A stretch of DNA of 64,000 nucleotides from the NCBI GenBank assembly GCA_015179025.1, contig WHUX01000232.1, positions 1-64,000 of the forward strand, given 5' to 3'. Made by a program: the position numbers and the translations under genes. Positions 21,475 through 31,616 of this stretch are shown here, in pieces. The DNA comes from Terfezia claveryi (Eukaryota > Ascomycota > Pezizomycetes > Pezizales > Pezizaceae). The notes beneath the pieces are model-generated. The model made no database searches, was not told the origin of the DNA, and saw nothing but the letters and a program-made list of their open reading frames with translations. Position 1 is the first letter of the stretch; the number at the start of each line of letters is the position of its first letter.

Positions 21475-23055
21475 ATGCCAAACCGTTCTGAGAAGAAAAA
21501 GACAACTGGTAAAGCATCAACCAGCCCAGCACCAGAACCTCCCATACAGAAAAAAAGAAAGACAACCCTAGGAGCGCCAGCTAGCCCGGTTGCGAAGATG
21601 CTGACAACTTGCATAGAGCATGTTCCCAAAAAAAGGAAGACAAGAGCAGAATTAGCTCACCCAATTGAGGATGTTCCAAGAAGAAGGACAAGAGCCGAAC
21701 TAGCCCTCATCCCACCCCCAGTTGAGGATGTTCCAACAAGGAGAAGGACAAGGGCCGAACTATCCTTCTACCCACCCCCAATTGCAGATGTTCCAACAAG
21801 AAGCACGCCAAGAGCCAAACTTGCCAAGGATGTTCCAAAGAATCTTTATACCAAATATGCCAACTTCCTATGGGGCCCTCGAGAGTTTAATCCAGACACA
21901 GAATTTAGTGGGGGGAGGAAGGCATGGGGCACCTCCACTAATCCCCATATGAAAAAGATTCAAGAAACACACAAGAAACTGCTTAGACCCCCGCTGTCGT
22001 GGGAGCGGGCCAAGGACTGGAAAAGGCAAAAGGTAAACAGGGTACTCAAAGCAGGGATTAAGGAGGCCGAACACGCCACTACTACTAGAAGAGCAATAGG
22101 CATCTGAAGGGCCTCGTTAACCGATATAGAACGAGGCAACTTTGAATGACTGGTTCAAAGGACTTGCAACCTGATGTTTATCCACAAAAAGGCATATATT
22201 TTGTACCAGTGGCATCAGCTATCCGACGAGCAGAAGCGAGTCTATTTGGAATTACAGGAGCAAGAAGAGCTCCCCGAATTCAAAATTCCCAATACTGAGT
22301 TGGAAGCAATAGGGGTAAAGTCAGTGCAGCAATTAGCAGTAGTCATTAGCATTGTGCCGATCAACCGCCAAGCCTATGCCTGATTTGATGAGCCAACCGA
22401 ACGTGACACAGTGTCTGGGCACGGGACTAGTGATACAGGGCCCAACACACCACTAGCAATTGATAGCAGGATGTAGACTATACAAGAGGAGTTGGCTAAG
22501 GGGGGTGCCGACGATTGCTTAAGTGATGAGGACATTGGGACGGATATTGAAGAGGTAGGTACTTCCTCGTGCTTGATCTAAATCTGAGAACTTTACCTAC
22601 AAGTAGATAGAACTACAATGACAAACCCAACAAGCAAGATGATGACAAAGATACAGGACTATGGGGCCGATGGGTAGCTTTGGAGGGTTCTTCAGAAGAA
22701 GAAGCTCAATCAACTGAATCCGACTCTAGCAAACATTGAAAGGTGTTGTCAGTACCTAGCAAAGATAGGCCTGCCTAATTGCTTCCAAGCGACACCAAAG
22801 ATGGGGACTATAGGGATTCCACCAAGGAGAATGATTGCGATGTCAATGAACGAGTATATCAGTGGATTTTACGTCAAGGTGCTGCGATGACAACAACCGA
22901 CAACAATAAAGATGACAAAGGTGAGAAGCAAGTCGCAGGCGATGATGAAAGAAAGATGAGCCAGCAGATAAGAATGAGGGTGAGTATGATAATGAAGGTG
23001 ACAATTACAGTGAGGATAGGGAAGAAGCAAACTAGGGAGGAGAATGGGAACTAAT
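21475..23055 (+). pseudogene. GH cargo gene 4: basic repeat protein with acidic tail
   Basis: From ATG 21475: a Lys/Arg/Pro-rich N-terminus with four imperfect repeats around RTRAEL and (I/V)EDVP (residues about 60-125), which may act as nuclear-localisation-like or DNA/RNA-binding sequence. Then YTKYANFLWGPREFNPDTEF and PPLSWERAKDWKRQKVNRVL. The frame passes TGA at 22105 and 22135, then FIHKKAYILYQWHQLSDEQK, and further stops, to an acidic region (DDCLSDEDIGTDIEE). After a GTAGGT donor near 22555, acidic coding texture resumes (KPNKQDDDKDTGLWGRWVAL; KEQ/DDK-rich to 22960). The basic head and acidic tail suggest a chromatin or nucleic-acid protein, but that is an inference. No known family. 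It lies 640 bases before the H3-like gene, same strand. Confidence 0.5.
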
Positions 23056-23070
23056 TTGGATTTCTTTTTA

Positions 23071-23145
23071 GTGTCACGGATGGAAAACATGTCACAGATG
23101 GAAAACATGTCACGGATGGAAAACTTGTCACGGATGCCGTGAATG
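23071..23145 (+). repeat. TGTCACGGATGGAAAAC array
   Basis: Four tandem copies of a 17-bp unit (TGTCACGGATGGAAAAC) just after cargo gene 4. The stretch 23146-23690 is AT-rich with repeated TTTTTTTGAT/GTGTTTTT phrases and no gene. Confidence 0.9.
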
Positions 23146-23696
23146 GTCGTTCGTTAACAATTTTCTGAGGTTTAATTGTATCTACTACTTTTGTGTTTGA
23201 TTATGTATTTTATTGTGTCTTTACTTGTATGTTTGTTGGATGACTACAGCCTAAAGCAAGAGGTATTTCGTTTTTGTGTTGTTTTTGGATGTCTACAGCG
23301 TATGCGAGAGATATTTTCTTTGTGTATTTTTTTGATGTCAACTGAGTACGCTAGGGGGTATTTGTTTTAGAATTATGTGTAACTCTACGAGGTATTTTCC
23401 TTGTATGTTTTTTTTGATATAAACATGCTAATGTGGCGTAACACTAAGGTAACATTTTTTTGTTACTCCCTTTGTTATGAGTGAGCTAATAGATGGGGAT
23501 GCAGATAAACAATAAATTATACTTTGTTGTAGAGCTCATTGCTTGAGATCAGTCTATTTTTGGTCCACTTCGTGCCCTCGGGAACATACATATATAAGCA
23601 AACTTACTGTCCCAAACCTCAGTTCCTTCAATTTGCAACCTTTAGTCAGTGTGGATATTACACTTACTCTTTTGTACCCCCGAATACATAGATATA

Positions 23697-24560
23697 ATGG
23701 CCAGAACGAAACAACGAGCTAGGAATGTCAAGACGATAGTACCCCCTGCGAGAGTACCTACAGTAGTCCCAAAAAAGAGAGAGGTACTCCCCAAAAAGAA
23801 AAGAGTACTCCCTAAAAAGAAAAGGGTAGTCCCATGAAAGAGAAGGGTAGATCGGCGTAACAACTCCCCCCAGTTCAATTTGAACTTAGAATGCTAAGTT
23901 TGCTGTCAGTGGCAATTATTAGACAAATTCGGAGACAACAGGCCAGCAGTCAATTAATCATTCCGAAGACTGCGTTCCAACGGTTATGTCGAGAGATCAT
24001 ACAGGATGTTAACACTGAATACAACAGTTATCCTACGATACTCGGCGGGTGGACAAATATAGAGAGAATTGGCATCATAGTAACAAATGCCCTCCAAGAG
24101 GCTACGGAGGCATACCTCCATGAATTTTTGACAAGTAATAAAGCATATATCATGAGAAGGTCAGGGTGAGACTAACCAGGTGTATAAAATAGCAATCAAC
24201 CTGTATGCAACACAAAGCGGAGACCGAAACCCACCACGACAAACAATTCTATGAAGGGATGTGGTGTTGTGGCGTCAGGTGGAAGCTAATCGGCTATCTG
24301 GGGGTAATGTGACCTACTGCCCTGCACCCCAAGCACCAACAGTACTACCATCGCCCTCATCATCCTCCTCATCATCCTCCTCATCATCCTCCTCATCATC
24401 ACCGTCGTTACCATCATCACCCTCATCATCATCATCATCATCTTCCTCATCGTCTTCATCGTCACCATCAGTTTTGCTGTCGACTAAATTACCAGCATCA
24501 GTTGGTGCCCTGTCATCTCCTGCAACTCCTCCTTCACCGGCATCAGTTGGTGCTCCATGA
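23697..24560 (+). pseudogene. Divergent histone H3-like gene with one intron
   Basis: N-terminus MARTKQRARN matches the H3 tail (ARTKQTARKS): Lys4 kept, Lys9 replaced by Asn. The tail then has Pro-Lys-Lys-Lys-Arg heptads. The histone fold reads IRQIRRQQASSQLIIPKTAF then QRLCREIIQDV (H3 [24 protein letters not shown]), a loop 1 about 11 residues longer than H3, NALQEATEAYLHEFL (H3 GALQEASEAYLVGLF), and after a canonical 58-bp intron (24135-24192: GTAATA, GACTAAC, ATAG) TINLYATQS and TILxRDVVLWRQV (H3 TNLCAIHAK and TIMPKDIQLARRI). A Ser/Pro-rich tail runs to 24560. Damage: TGA at about 23835 and at 24252 (both CGA-type), and one frame slip, most simply at the C6 run near 23867. It would pack DNA as a nucleosomal H3 variant; centromeric or other specialised use is a guess. 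Confidence 0.85.
24350..24475. repeat. ATCATCCTCCTC hexanucleotide-type microsatellite
   Basis: Runs of CATCCTCCTCAT/CATCATCAT. On the plus strand it extends the H3-like frame as poly-Ser; on the minus strand it encodes an Asp/Glu tract in the 139-codon ORF 24733-24314 (Gly/Ala/Asp-rich). I think the minus ORF is a shadow, though an acidic protein cannot be excluded. 24740-24910 is T-rich without a gene. Confidence 0.7.
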
Positions 24561-24911
24561 TCTCCTGCAATACCTCCTTTGCCGGCAATACCACCTGCTT
24601 CACTGGCGATACCACCTGCTTTGCCGGCACCACTTGTACCTCCGGTATGACCTACACTTCTAGCATCGCCTACATTGTCATCGCGTTCTGACGATGTATG
24701 GGGAACAGAAGGAAGAGGCCAGGAGTAGGGCATTTGACTTTTTCTATAGGGTTATTTTTTTGGGTTGTGTTATGTATTTGGGGGATATATATCTTGCGAT
24801 CAGCTTCGTTTTTTTTTATTTTATTTTTTTTTTAGGTTATATTAAGTTGTGATGGTAGGAAATGGAATGTTAGGAGATGTCATAATCTGGGTGAAACGTA
24901 ATTTGCCAGAA

Positions 24912-25020
24912 GAGACAATTCCGTGACAACTTGAGTTAATTCCATGACAATTTAAGGCAATTCCGTGATGACTATGGGACAGTGAGAAATGGTGATGATT
25001 CCATGACCACGGATCCGTCC
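24912..25020 (-). repeat. Inverted TGTCACGGA cluster at right end of GH body
   Basis: Plus strand shows TTCCGTGACAA, TTCCATGACAA, TTCCGTGATGA and TTCCATGACCA about 25 bases apart, ending in ACGGATCCG. These are degraded copies of the motif in reverse orientation, facing the forward copies in the adjacent 245-bp repeat. Confidence 0.82.
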
Positions 25021-25264
25021 TCCTATTACGGATTGCCCCGCCTGTCACGGATTCCTCCTCCTGTCACGGACTTGAACTTTTCCTTCCCGCTCAATCCTTA
25101 CCGCCATTTCTCAACTGCGTTCTACTAGTGGCTAACCTTCCGTCCATTCCCCCGTCGTTCTCCTGTATAATTTTACCCTGCCTTGCGTGCTAATGTGAAT
25201 TACATTCGTTGATACCTCATCAATTTCTGCACACTCTGATTCTCATAAAATGAATCGCTTTAAT
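25020..25264 (+). repeat. 245-bp direct repeat, right copy
   Basis: Partner of 13499-13743. At several differences this copy has G or C where the left copy has A or T, as if the left copy had suffered more C-to-T type change. 25265-25458 has no gene but holds the ACTCGG-rich tract. Confidence 0.93.
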
Positions 25265-26045
25265 CCAAGCAATCCGTGGTGTGTTCAGTTAAATTTGAAC
25301 CGAATTATATAAGAAACTGGTCCTCTAGTCGTGCAATATACATCAGTAGATGACACTAAGGCTTGGTGAGTAGTCGACGGCTACTCGGTGCTGGGCCGAG
25401 TAATTCAGAGTAACATATACCCAACTCGCCGAGTTGGAGGCTTGGGCAAAACTCCACCCATCAGCAAAAATAATATTTGCGTCCTGTGCGTCAGACGCAT
25501 GTAACGCACGAGACGATAACTCAAAATCAGGACGCGAACGCTTGTTGCGCCAGCGTCCTGACGCACTAGGACGTTGCTCACACGCCTGGGACGCACCACC
25601 AATTCTTGGCGGTTGCACTCGCGTCTAGGATGCACTGTGACGTTGCTCACACGCCTGGGACGCTACACCAATGCTGGGCAGTTGCTCTCGCATCTGGGAC
25701 GCACTTGGACGTTGCCACCGTGCTTGGGACGCACTGGAACGTTGCCCCCTCGCCTGGAATGCAACACCAATGCTGGGCTCTCGCGCCTGGGATGCACTGG
25801 GATGTTGCTCCCGTGCCTGGGACGCAAGCATACATGCAACCTTTGTCCCGACGCACTTGGTAGGTAAACACAACCCGCTTACAGCTTGCATCTGCTACGT
25901 GCTTACACCAGCCAGCTATGTAGCCAGGTTTGCAACCTTTGAATATGCATGCAGCAGAAATATTGATTGTATTCGCCAATTATTATATATACAGAGAGGT
26001 ATTTAGCAATAGATATGTACACGGAACATGTATGCAGCAACACTC

Positions 26046-26140
26046 GCTCTAACTCTCGTTGTATCCATCGCTCTAACTCTCGCTCTAATGCTCGCTCTAA
26101 TTCTCGCTCTAATGCTTTCTCTAATACTCGCTGTAATATG
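26046..26140 (+). repeat. GCTCTAA minisatellite in FB1a left arm
   Basis: About eight 12-bp units (GCTCTAACTCTC / GCTCTAATGCTC); the inverted partner is at 27752-27900 (GAGCGAGAATTA / GAGCGAGCATTA). Related 12-bp arrays sit in FB1b. Confidence 0.9.
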
Positions 26141-26454
26141 CTGGGAATAATGAGCAAAGGGAAAAAGCGCGGGAAAGTGAAGTATATATACAGGAAAACC
26201 ATAGTTGCCAAGGCCGACTGCTAAGGCCGACAATTTAGACTTTCCGAAGACAATGAGATAGGGGATAATAAGAGAAGTGGCATGACAGTGATCAATGGCG
26301 CTCAGCCCCCCTTTCGCACGCGGGTGCCGTACTACTCAATGCCTGGCCTGGTAATAGTCATATTGGGAAATCGTAGTCATGGTACTGCGAACGAGACAAG
26401 TACTGCGATATGTGCGGAGTTCACGCTTTGTGATATATCCCGTAGGAATTCATG

Positions 26455-27428
26455 CATGCGCAGGCTGATATAAGTAATATATATGTGGGAGAAACTCGTG
26501 CTTTTGGAGACATATATATATATATGCGAGAAATCCATGCATTCGCAGACTTATATATATGTATGCGAGAAATCCATACATTCGCAGGCTTATATATATA
26601 TATGCGAGAAACTCGTGCTTTTGGAGACTCATATATATATATGCGAGAAACCCATGTGCTCGCTACTTAAATATATATATGCGAGAAATCCATGCATTCG
26701 CGGGCTTATATATATATATATGCGAGAAACTCGTGCTTTTGGAAACTTATTTATATATGTGCGAGACACTCGTGCTTTTGGAGACTTATATATATATGTG
26801 TGAGAAACTCGTGCTTTTGGAGACATATATATATATGTGCGAGAAACTCATGCTTTTGGAGACATATATATATATATGCGAGAAACTCATGCTTTTGGAG
26901 ACTTATATATATATATATATGAGAAATCCATACATTCGCAGGCTTATATATATATGCGAGAAACTCGTGCTTTTGGGACATATATATATATATATGTGAG
27001 AAATCCATACATTCGCAGGCTTATATATATATATGCGAGAAACTCGTGCTTTTGGGACATATATATATATATATGTGAGAAATCCATACATTCGCAGGCT
27101 TATATATATATATGCGAGAAACTCGTGCTTTTGGAGACTTATATATATATATGCGAGAAATCCATACATTCGCAGGCTTATATATATATGCGAGAAACTC
27201 GTGCTTTTGGGATATATATATATATATATGTGAGAAATCCATACATTCGCAGGCTTATATATATATGCGAGAAACTCGTACTTTTGGGACATATATATAT
27301 ATATATATGTGAGAAATCCATACATTCGCAGGCTTATATATATATATGTGAGAAACTCGTACTTTTGGAGACTAATATATATATATGCGAGAAACTCGTG
27401 CTTTCGGATACTTATATATATATGCCCG
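26455..27428 (+). repeat. AT-rich minisatellite loop of FB1a
   Basis: Alternating units TGCGAGAAACTCGTGCTTTTGG and GCGAGAAATCCATACATTCG, each followed by 10-22 bases of (TA)n, about 22 in number. All face the same way, so the loop is not itself palindromic. Open frames here (IYIYM, RETRAFGD) are translations of the repeat. Confidence 0.95.
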
Positions 27429-28480
27429 TGAATGCATGAATTCCTACGGGATATATCACAAAGCGTGAACTCCGCACATATCGCAGTACTTGTCTTGTTC
27501 GCAGTACCACGACTATGATTTCCCAATATGACTATTACCAGGCCAGGCATTGAGTAGTACGGCACCCACGTGCGAAAGGGGGGCTAAGCGCCGTTGATCA
27601 CTGTCGTGCCACTTCTCTTATTATCCCCTATCTGATTGTCTTCGGAAAGTCTAAATTGTCGGCCTTAGCAGTCGGCCTTGGCAACTATGGTTTTCCTGTA
27701 TATATACTTCCCTTCCCCGTGCTTTTTCCCTTTGCTCATTATTCCCAGCATATTACAGCGAGTATTAGAGAGAGCATTAGAGCGAGAATTAGAGCGAGCA
27801 TTAGTAGAGCGAGAATTAGAGCGAGCATTAGAGCGAGAGTTAGAGCGATGGATACAACGAGAGTTAGAGCGAAGCTTAGGCCAAGGGTTAGAGCGAGTGT
27901 TGCTGCATACATGTTCCGTGTACATATCTATTGCTAAATACCTCTCTATGTATATAATAATTGGCGAATACTATGAATATTTCTGCTGCATGCATATTCA
28001 AAGGTTGCAAACCCGGCTACATAGCTGGCTGGTGTAAGCACGTAGCAGATACAAGCTGTAAGCGGGTTGTGTTTACCCACCAAGTGCGTCGGGACAAAGG
28101 TTGCATGTATGCTTGCGTCCCAGGCACGGGGGCAACATCCCAGTACGTTCCAGATGCAAGATCAACTGCCCAGCATTGGTGTTGCGTCCCAGGCGAGGGG
28201 GCAACGTTCCAGTGCGTCCAGATGCGAGAGCAACTGCCCAGCATTGGTGTTGCATTATAGGCGAGGGGTCAACGTTCTAGTGCGTCTAGACGCACAGGAC
28301 GCACAGGATGCAAACTCGCGTCCGGACGCTTGGTGGTACGTCCTAACGCACATTTTTTTTTGCTGATGCCATCGGCGTGAGTCTTGACGAGGCGGCACGG
28401 GGAAAAATCGGCTCGGTGCGCACACTACCTACCAACTTACCCTCTGGTACCGAAAACACCTCCCGTGACTAACCCACTTC

Positions 28481-31400
28481 AGATATCAATTATTTCTAGA
28501 GCCGCTTTTCAGGTTACTATGAAGGACCCAGATGCTCACCTCTGTATTGCAGCAATATATGCCTCCATTGACGAAGATGAGTCTATCAAACCTGCTACTA
28601 AATTAGTTTCTTCTGAATATCATAATTATTTTGCTCTCTTTTCAGAAAAAGAAGCTCGAATATTACCCCCTCATTGATACATTGACTATGCTATCCCTTT
28701 GCAAGAAGAAGCCAAACCTCCTTTTGGCTGCATGTACTCTATGTCTGACATAGAACTCCAAGAAATACGCACATAGATTGTCGAGAATTTATCCAAGTCC
28801 TTTATATGAGCCAGTTCTTCTTCTGTAGCCTTTCTAGTCCTATTTGTCAAAAAAAAGGATGGTTCCTTACGTCTATGTATTGACTACCGTGCTCTAAATA
28901 ATATTATGATTAAAGATAGAAACTTGCTACCTCGCATCGAAGAAACCTTGAACCAGATTCGAGGATGCAAATACTTTACACGCTTCGATTTATATGTATG
29001 CTTTAACCAAATCCAAATTAAAGAAGGTAATGAGTAGAAAACTGCCTTCCGCACTTGGTACGGACTTTTTGAATTTCTAGTTATGCCCTTTAGATTGACT
29101 AATGCCTCTGCTATCACGCAACAACTCATGAATGATACTCTCCATAAATACCTTTATATCTTTTATATATGCTATATCGATGACATTTTGATTTACTCAA
29201 GGAATCTAAAAGAATATAAGGAATAGGTACGAAAGGTTCTCCAAAAACACAAAGAATCTAGGTTATTTATAAAACCAGAAAAATGTGAATTCTCGGTTGA
29301 GAAAACCTCTTTCTTGGGATTTATTATCTCTGAGTATGGCTTAGAAATGGATCCCGAGAAGGTTAATGTAGTTCTTAATTAGAAGACCCCTTGTTCTGTT
29401 AAGGATATCCAGTATTTTCTTGAATTTGCCAATTTCTACCACAGGTTTATCAATAAGTATTCTGCTCTTTACCAACCTCTTTTTAACTTGCTTCGAAAAG
29501 ATGTTCCTTTTGTTTAGAATTCTTCATTTGAAGGAGTTTTTAAACTTCTCAAAGAAACCTTCACCTCTGCACCTATCCTCTGCTATTTTGACCCTGAGCT
29601 CGAGACCTTGGTCGAAACAGATGCCTCACATTATGTTACCTCTGGAATCCTGTTACAGAAATACCCAAAAGATGGGAAATTTGTTCTGTACTCAGTCACA
29701 TTTATTTTGGAAAAAATGTCACCCATAGAATGCAATTATAGCATTAGAGATAAAGAATTGCTAGCAATCATTTTGGCTTTTGAAAAATGGCAGATCTATT
29801 TATACCAGCTTCCATAACCATTCACTATCCTTACTGACCATCACAACTTACAGAGCTTTACCTACAAAGCCATGCTTTCATACTGACAAGCTCATTGGAC
29901 ATAGGAAATAGCCCAATATAACTTTAAGATCTTCTTTAGACCTGGCACCCAGAACGCCAAAGCTGATGCACTTACCAGGAGATCTGGAAACCTCCCTAAG
30001 GAAGGGGATGGTCATGCTCACCTAACATAGGCCCTAATACCTGCCAAGAAATTTTCTCTTTCTGCAGCCTTAATCGTGAATAACGAAGATATTCTAGCTG
30101 CCCTTAAGACTAACAAGCTTGCCCTCGAGATTATGCACACCCTCAAGAATGATGCCAGAAAACACCCGATAATCCCTTTGGCTGAATGTTAACTCTCGGA
30201 GGGACTTATACTTGTTAATGGTCTACTTTATATTTTTAACTCCTCGGAAATACACCTCCGTATTCTCTGTACCTACCACGACCACTCAGCTGTGGGACAC
30301 CCCAGTCAAGCAACTACCTATGAATTGGTATCGTGAGACTACTGGTAGCCAAAGATACGCTAGACCATAGCCCGATACCTTCGAAATTTTGATACCTGTA
30401 CTCAGATTAAACCAGCTTACCATGCCCCCTATGGATTTTTAAAACCACTTCAAGTTCCATTTCGGAAGTAGTTATCTGTCTCCTTGGACTTTGTTAGTGG
30501 CCTTCCCGTCTTAAATGGATTCAATGCCTTATTGGTTATAGTTGACTAATTGTCAAAAATGGCATACTATAAACCTACCAATATGGACGCCAATTCCAAG
30601 CAGATTACTAAGCTCTTCTTTGATAATGTCTTTCGGCTACACAAAATTCCCAATTCAATCATCTTAGACCATAGAACTCAATTCGTATCCGAATTCACTC
30701 ACTTCTTGACCTCCCTCGTTGGGATTCAATAAAAGGTTTTAATAGCCTTCCACTACTAGACTAATAGACAAACGGAATGAATCAATGCCATCGCAGAATA
30801 ATACTTACGGGCTTACTGTAATTATCAACAAGACAACTAGTCCAAATTACTCATCATGGCTGAGTTTTTCTACAACAATACCTTATCTTCGACCCTAGGT
30901 ATCACCCCCTTTTAGGCTGTGTATGGCAAAAATCCCAAATACTAGATCACTACGAACCCTACCACCAAGCTACCTGCCTTCCAAGTGATCAAAGAATACG
31001 CAGACCGCCTTGCTGAACTGAACGCCCATCTTTGATTAGAAATGATTTGGGCATAAGCTACCTACTTCAAACAAGCTAATAAATCATAGATTCCAGGCTC
31101 TAAGTTCGAAATAGGGGATCAAGTAAGATTACTTCGTCAATATGTTAAAACAACTCGCTCATTGACAAAACTCAACTTCAAGAAGTTGGGAAAATTCCGG
31201 ATAATCCAGAAGGTCTCCTCCTATACCTATAAACTTGACCTTCCTACATTTATGAAAATCAATCCTATTTTTCATGTCTCACTCCTTGAACCTGCCTCTA
31301 CAGACCCCCTTCCGAGTCAAATCCAAACTCCCCCACTACCTGTAATTATTGAGGATGAAACTAAATGGGAAGTGGACGAAATCGTCGACTCTCGTTTCCA

Positions 31401-31551
31401 CAGTCATACACTAGAATACCTTACCCATTGGGTAAGCTATGATGAGCTTACCTGGGAACCTGCTAATATGTTTTTGAATGCGCCTAGTATTATAAAAAAA
31501 TTCCACACTGTATACCCCTCAAAACCATGTCCTCACACTCTACCTAAATGA
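28481..31551 (+). pseudogene. G2 pol: reverse transcriptase, RNase H, integrase, chromodomain
   Basis: One reading frame can be followed with about 25 stops. Reverse transcriptase: [46 protein letters not shown] (catalytic DD). RNase H: LVETDASHYVTSGILLQ, RDKELLAIILAFEKW, ILTDHHNL. Integrase: zinc His pair near YHDHSAVGHPS, core LDFVSGLPVLNGFNALLVIV, IILDHRTQFVSEFTHFLTS (Asp), TNRQTE (Glu). C-terminus: ETKWEVDEIVDSR, LTHWVSYDELTWEPANMF, a chromodomain, usually thought to steer integration to marked chromatin. Stops stand at expected Gln, Trp or Arg. All catalytic residues seem kept. Confidence 0.92.
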
Positions 31552-31616
31552 GTGGAATTTGAACTTGGTATTCTTACTTGGATTGGTAGGAGCTCATTCT
31601 TGGAAGAGGGAGCTAC

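Larger units (their letters stand above)
25459..28368. mobile_element. FB1a: 2.9-kb palindromic (hairpin) element
   Basis: Termini CATCAGCAAAAA...TTTTTGCTGATG flanked by CC on both sides (2-bp duplication). Arms of about 1.0 kb (25459-26455 and 27428-28368) are inverted repeats: for example AACCCGCTTACAGCTTG at about 25875 returns inverted at about 28060. The arms contain GACGC/GCGTC-rich tracts, a Cys-rich-looking minisatellite (GGGACGCA type), a GCTCTAA minisatellite and a unique segment. The loop is an AT-rich minisatellite. No transposase. ORFs within are repeat artefacts. The copy at 50849-53524 is homologous throughout. Confidence 0.9.
13206..28430. mobile_element. GH: about 15-kb hAT-bearing element with cargo genes, inserted in G2
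   Basis: All sequence between the G2 protease and G2 reverse transcriptase. It carries a hAT transposase gene (minus), at least two spliced minus-strand genes, and plus-strand genes including an H3-like one. Clusters of TGTCACGGA occur along it. Near both ends are short tracts rich in ACTCGG/CCGAGT (13206-13365; 25370-25440 and 28375-28430) in roughly inverted arrangement, such as CTCGCCAAGAATTAGT left and ACTAAGGCTTGGTGAG right. Exact ends and target duplication are not resolved: ATCGGCTCG occurs at both junctions but does not give convincing inverted termini. FB1a and a solo G1 LTR are later insertions. That all genes belong to one mobile unit is an inference. Confidence 0.6.

Noticed and set aside
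24314..24733. Acidic 139-codon minus-strand ORF as a real gene.
   Set aside because: Its Asp/Glu tract is the complement of the hexanucleotide microsatellite and the plus strand carries the better supported H3-like gene over part of it.
26455..27428. CRISPR-like array of regularly spaced repeats.
   Set aside because: The spacers are only (TA)n of varying length or a second repeat, repeats are not palindromic leaders with unique spacers, and the genome is eukaryotic.
26452..27565. Long ORFs rich in IYIYM, RETRAFGD and CLQKHEFLA in several frames of both strands (also at 42795-44398 and 51584-52573).
   Set aside because: They are translations of the AT-rich minisatellite; unit length not divisible by three gives the same peptide in all frames and they carry no conserved domain.
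13206..28430. ATCGGCTCG at both GH junctions (13208 and 28409) as its target duplication.
   Set aside because: Taking it as a duplication leaves ends that are not inverted repeats of each other and does not restore a G2 frame that I can verify.
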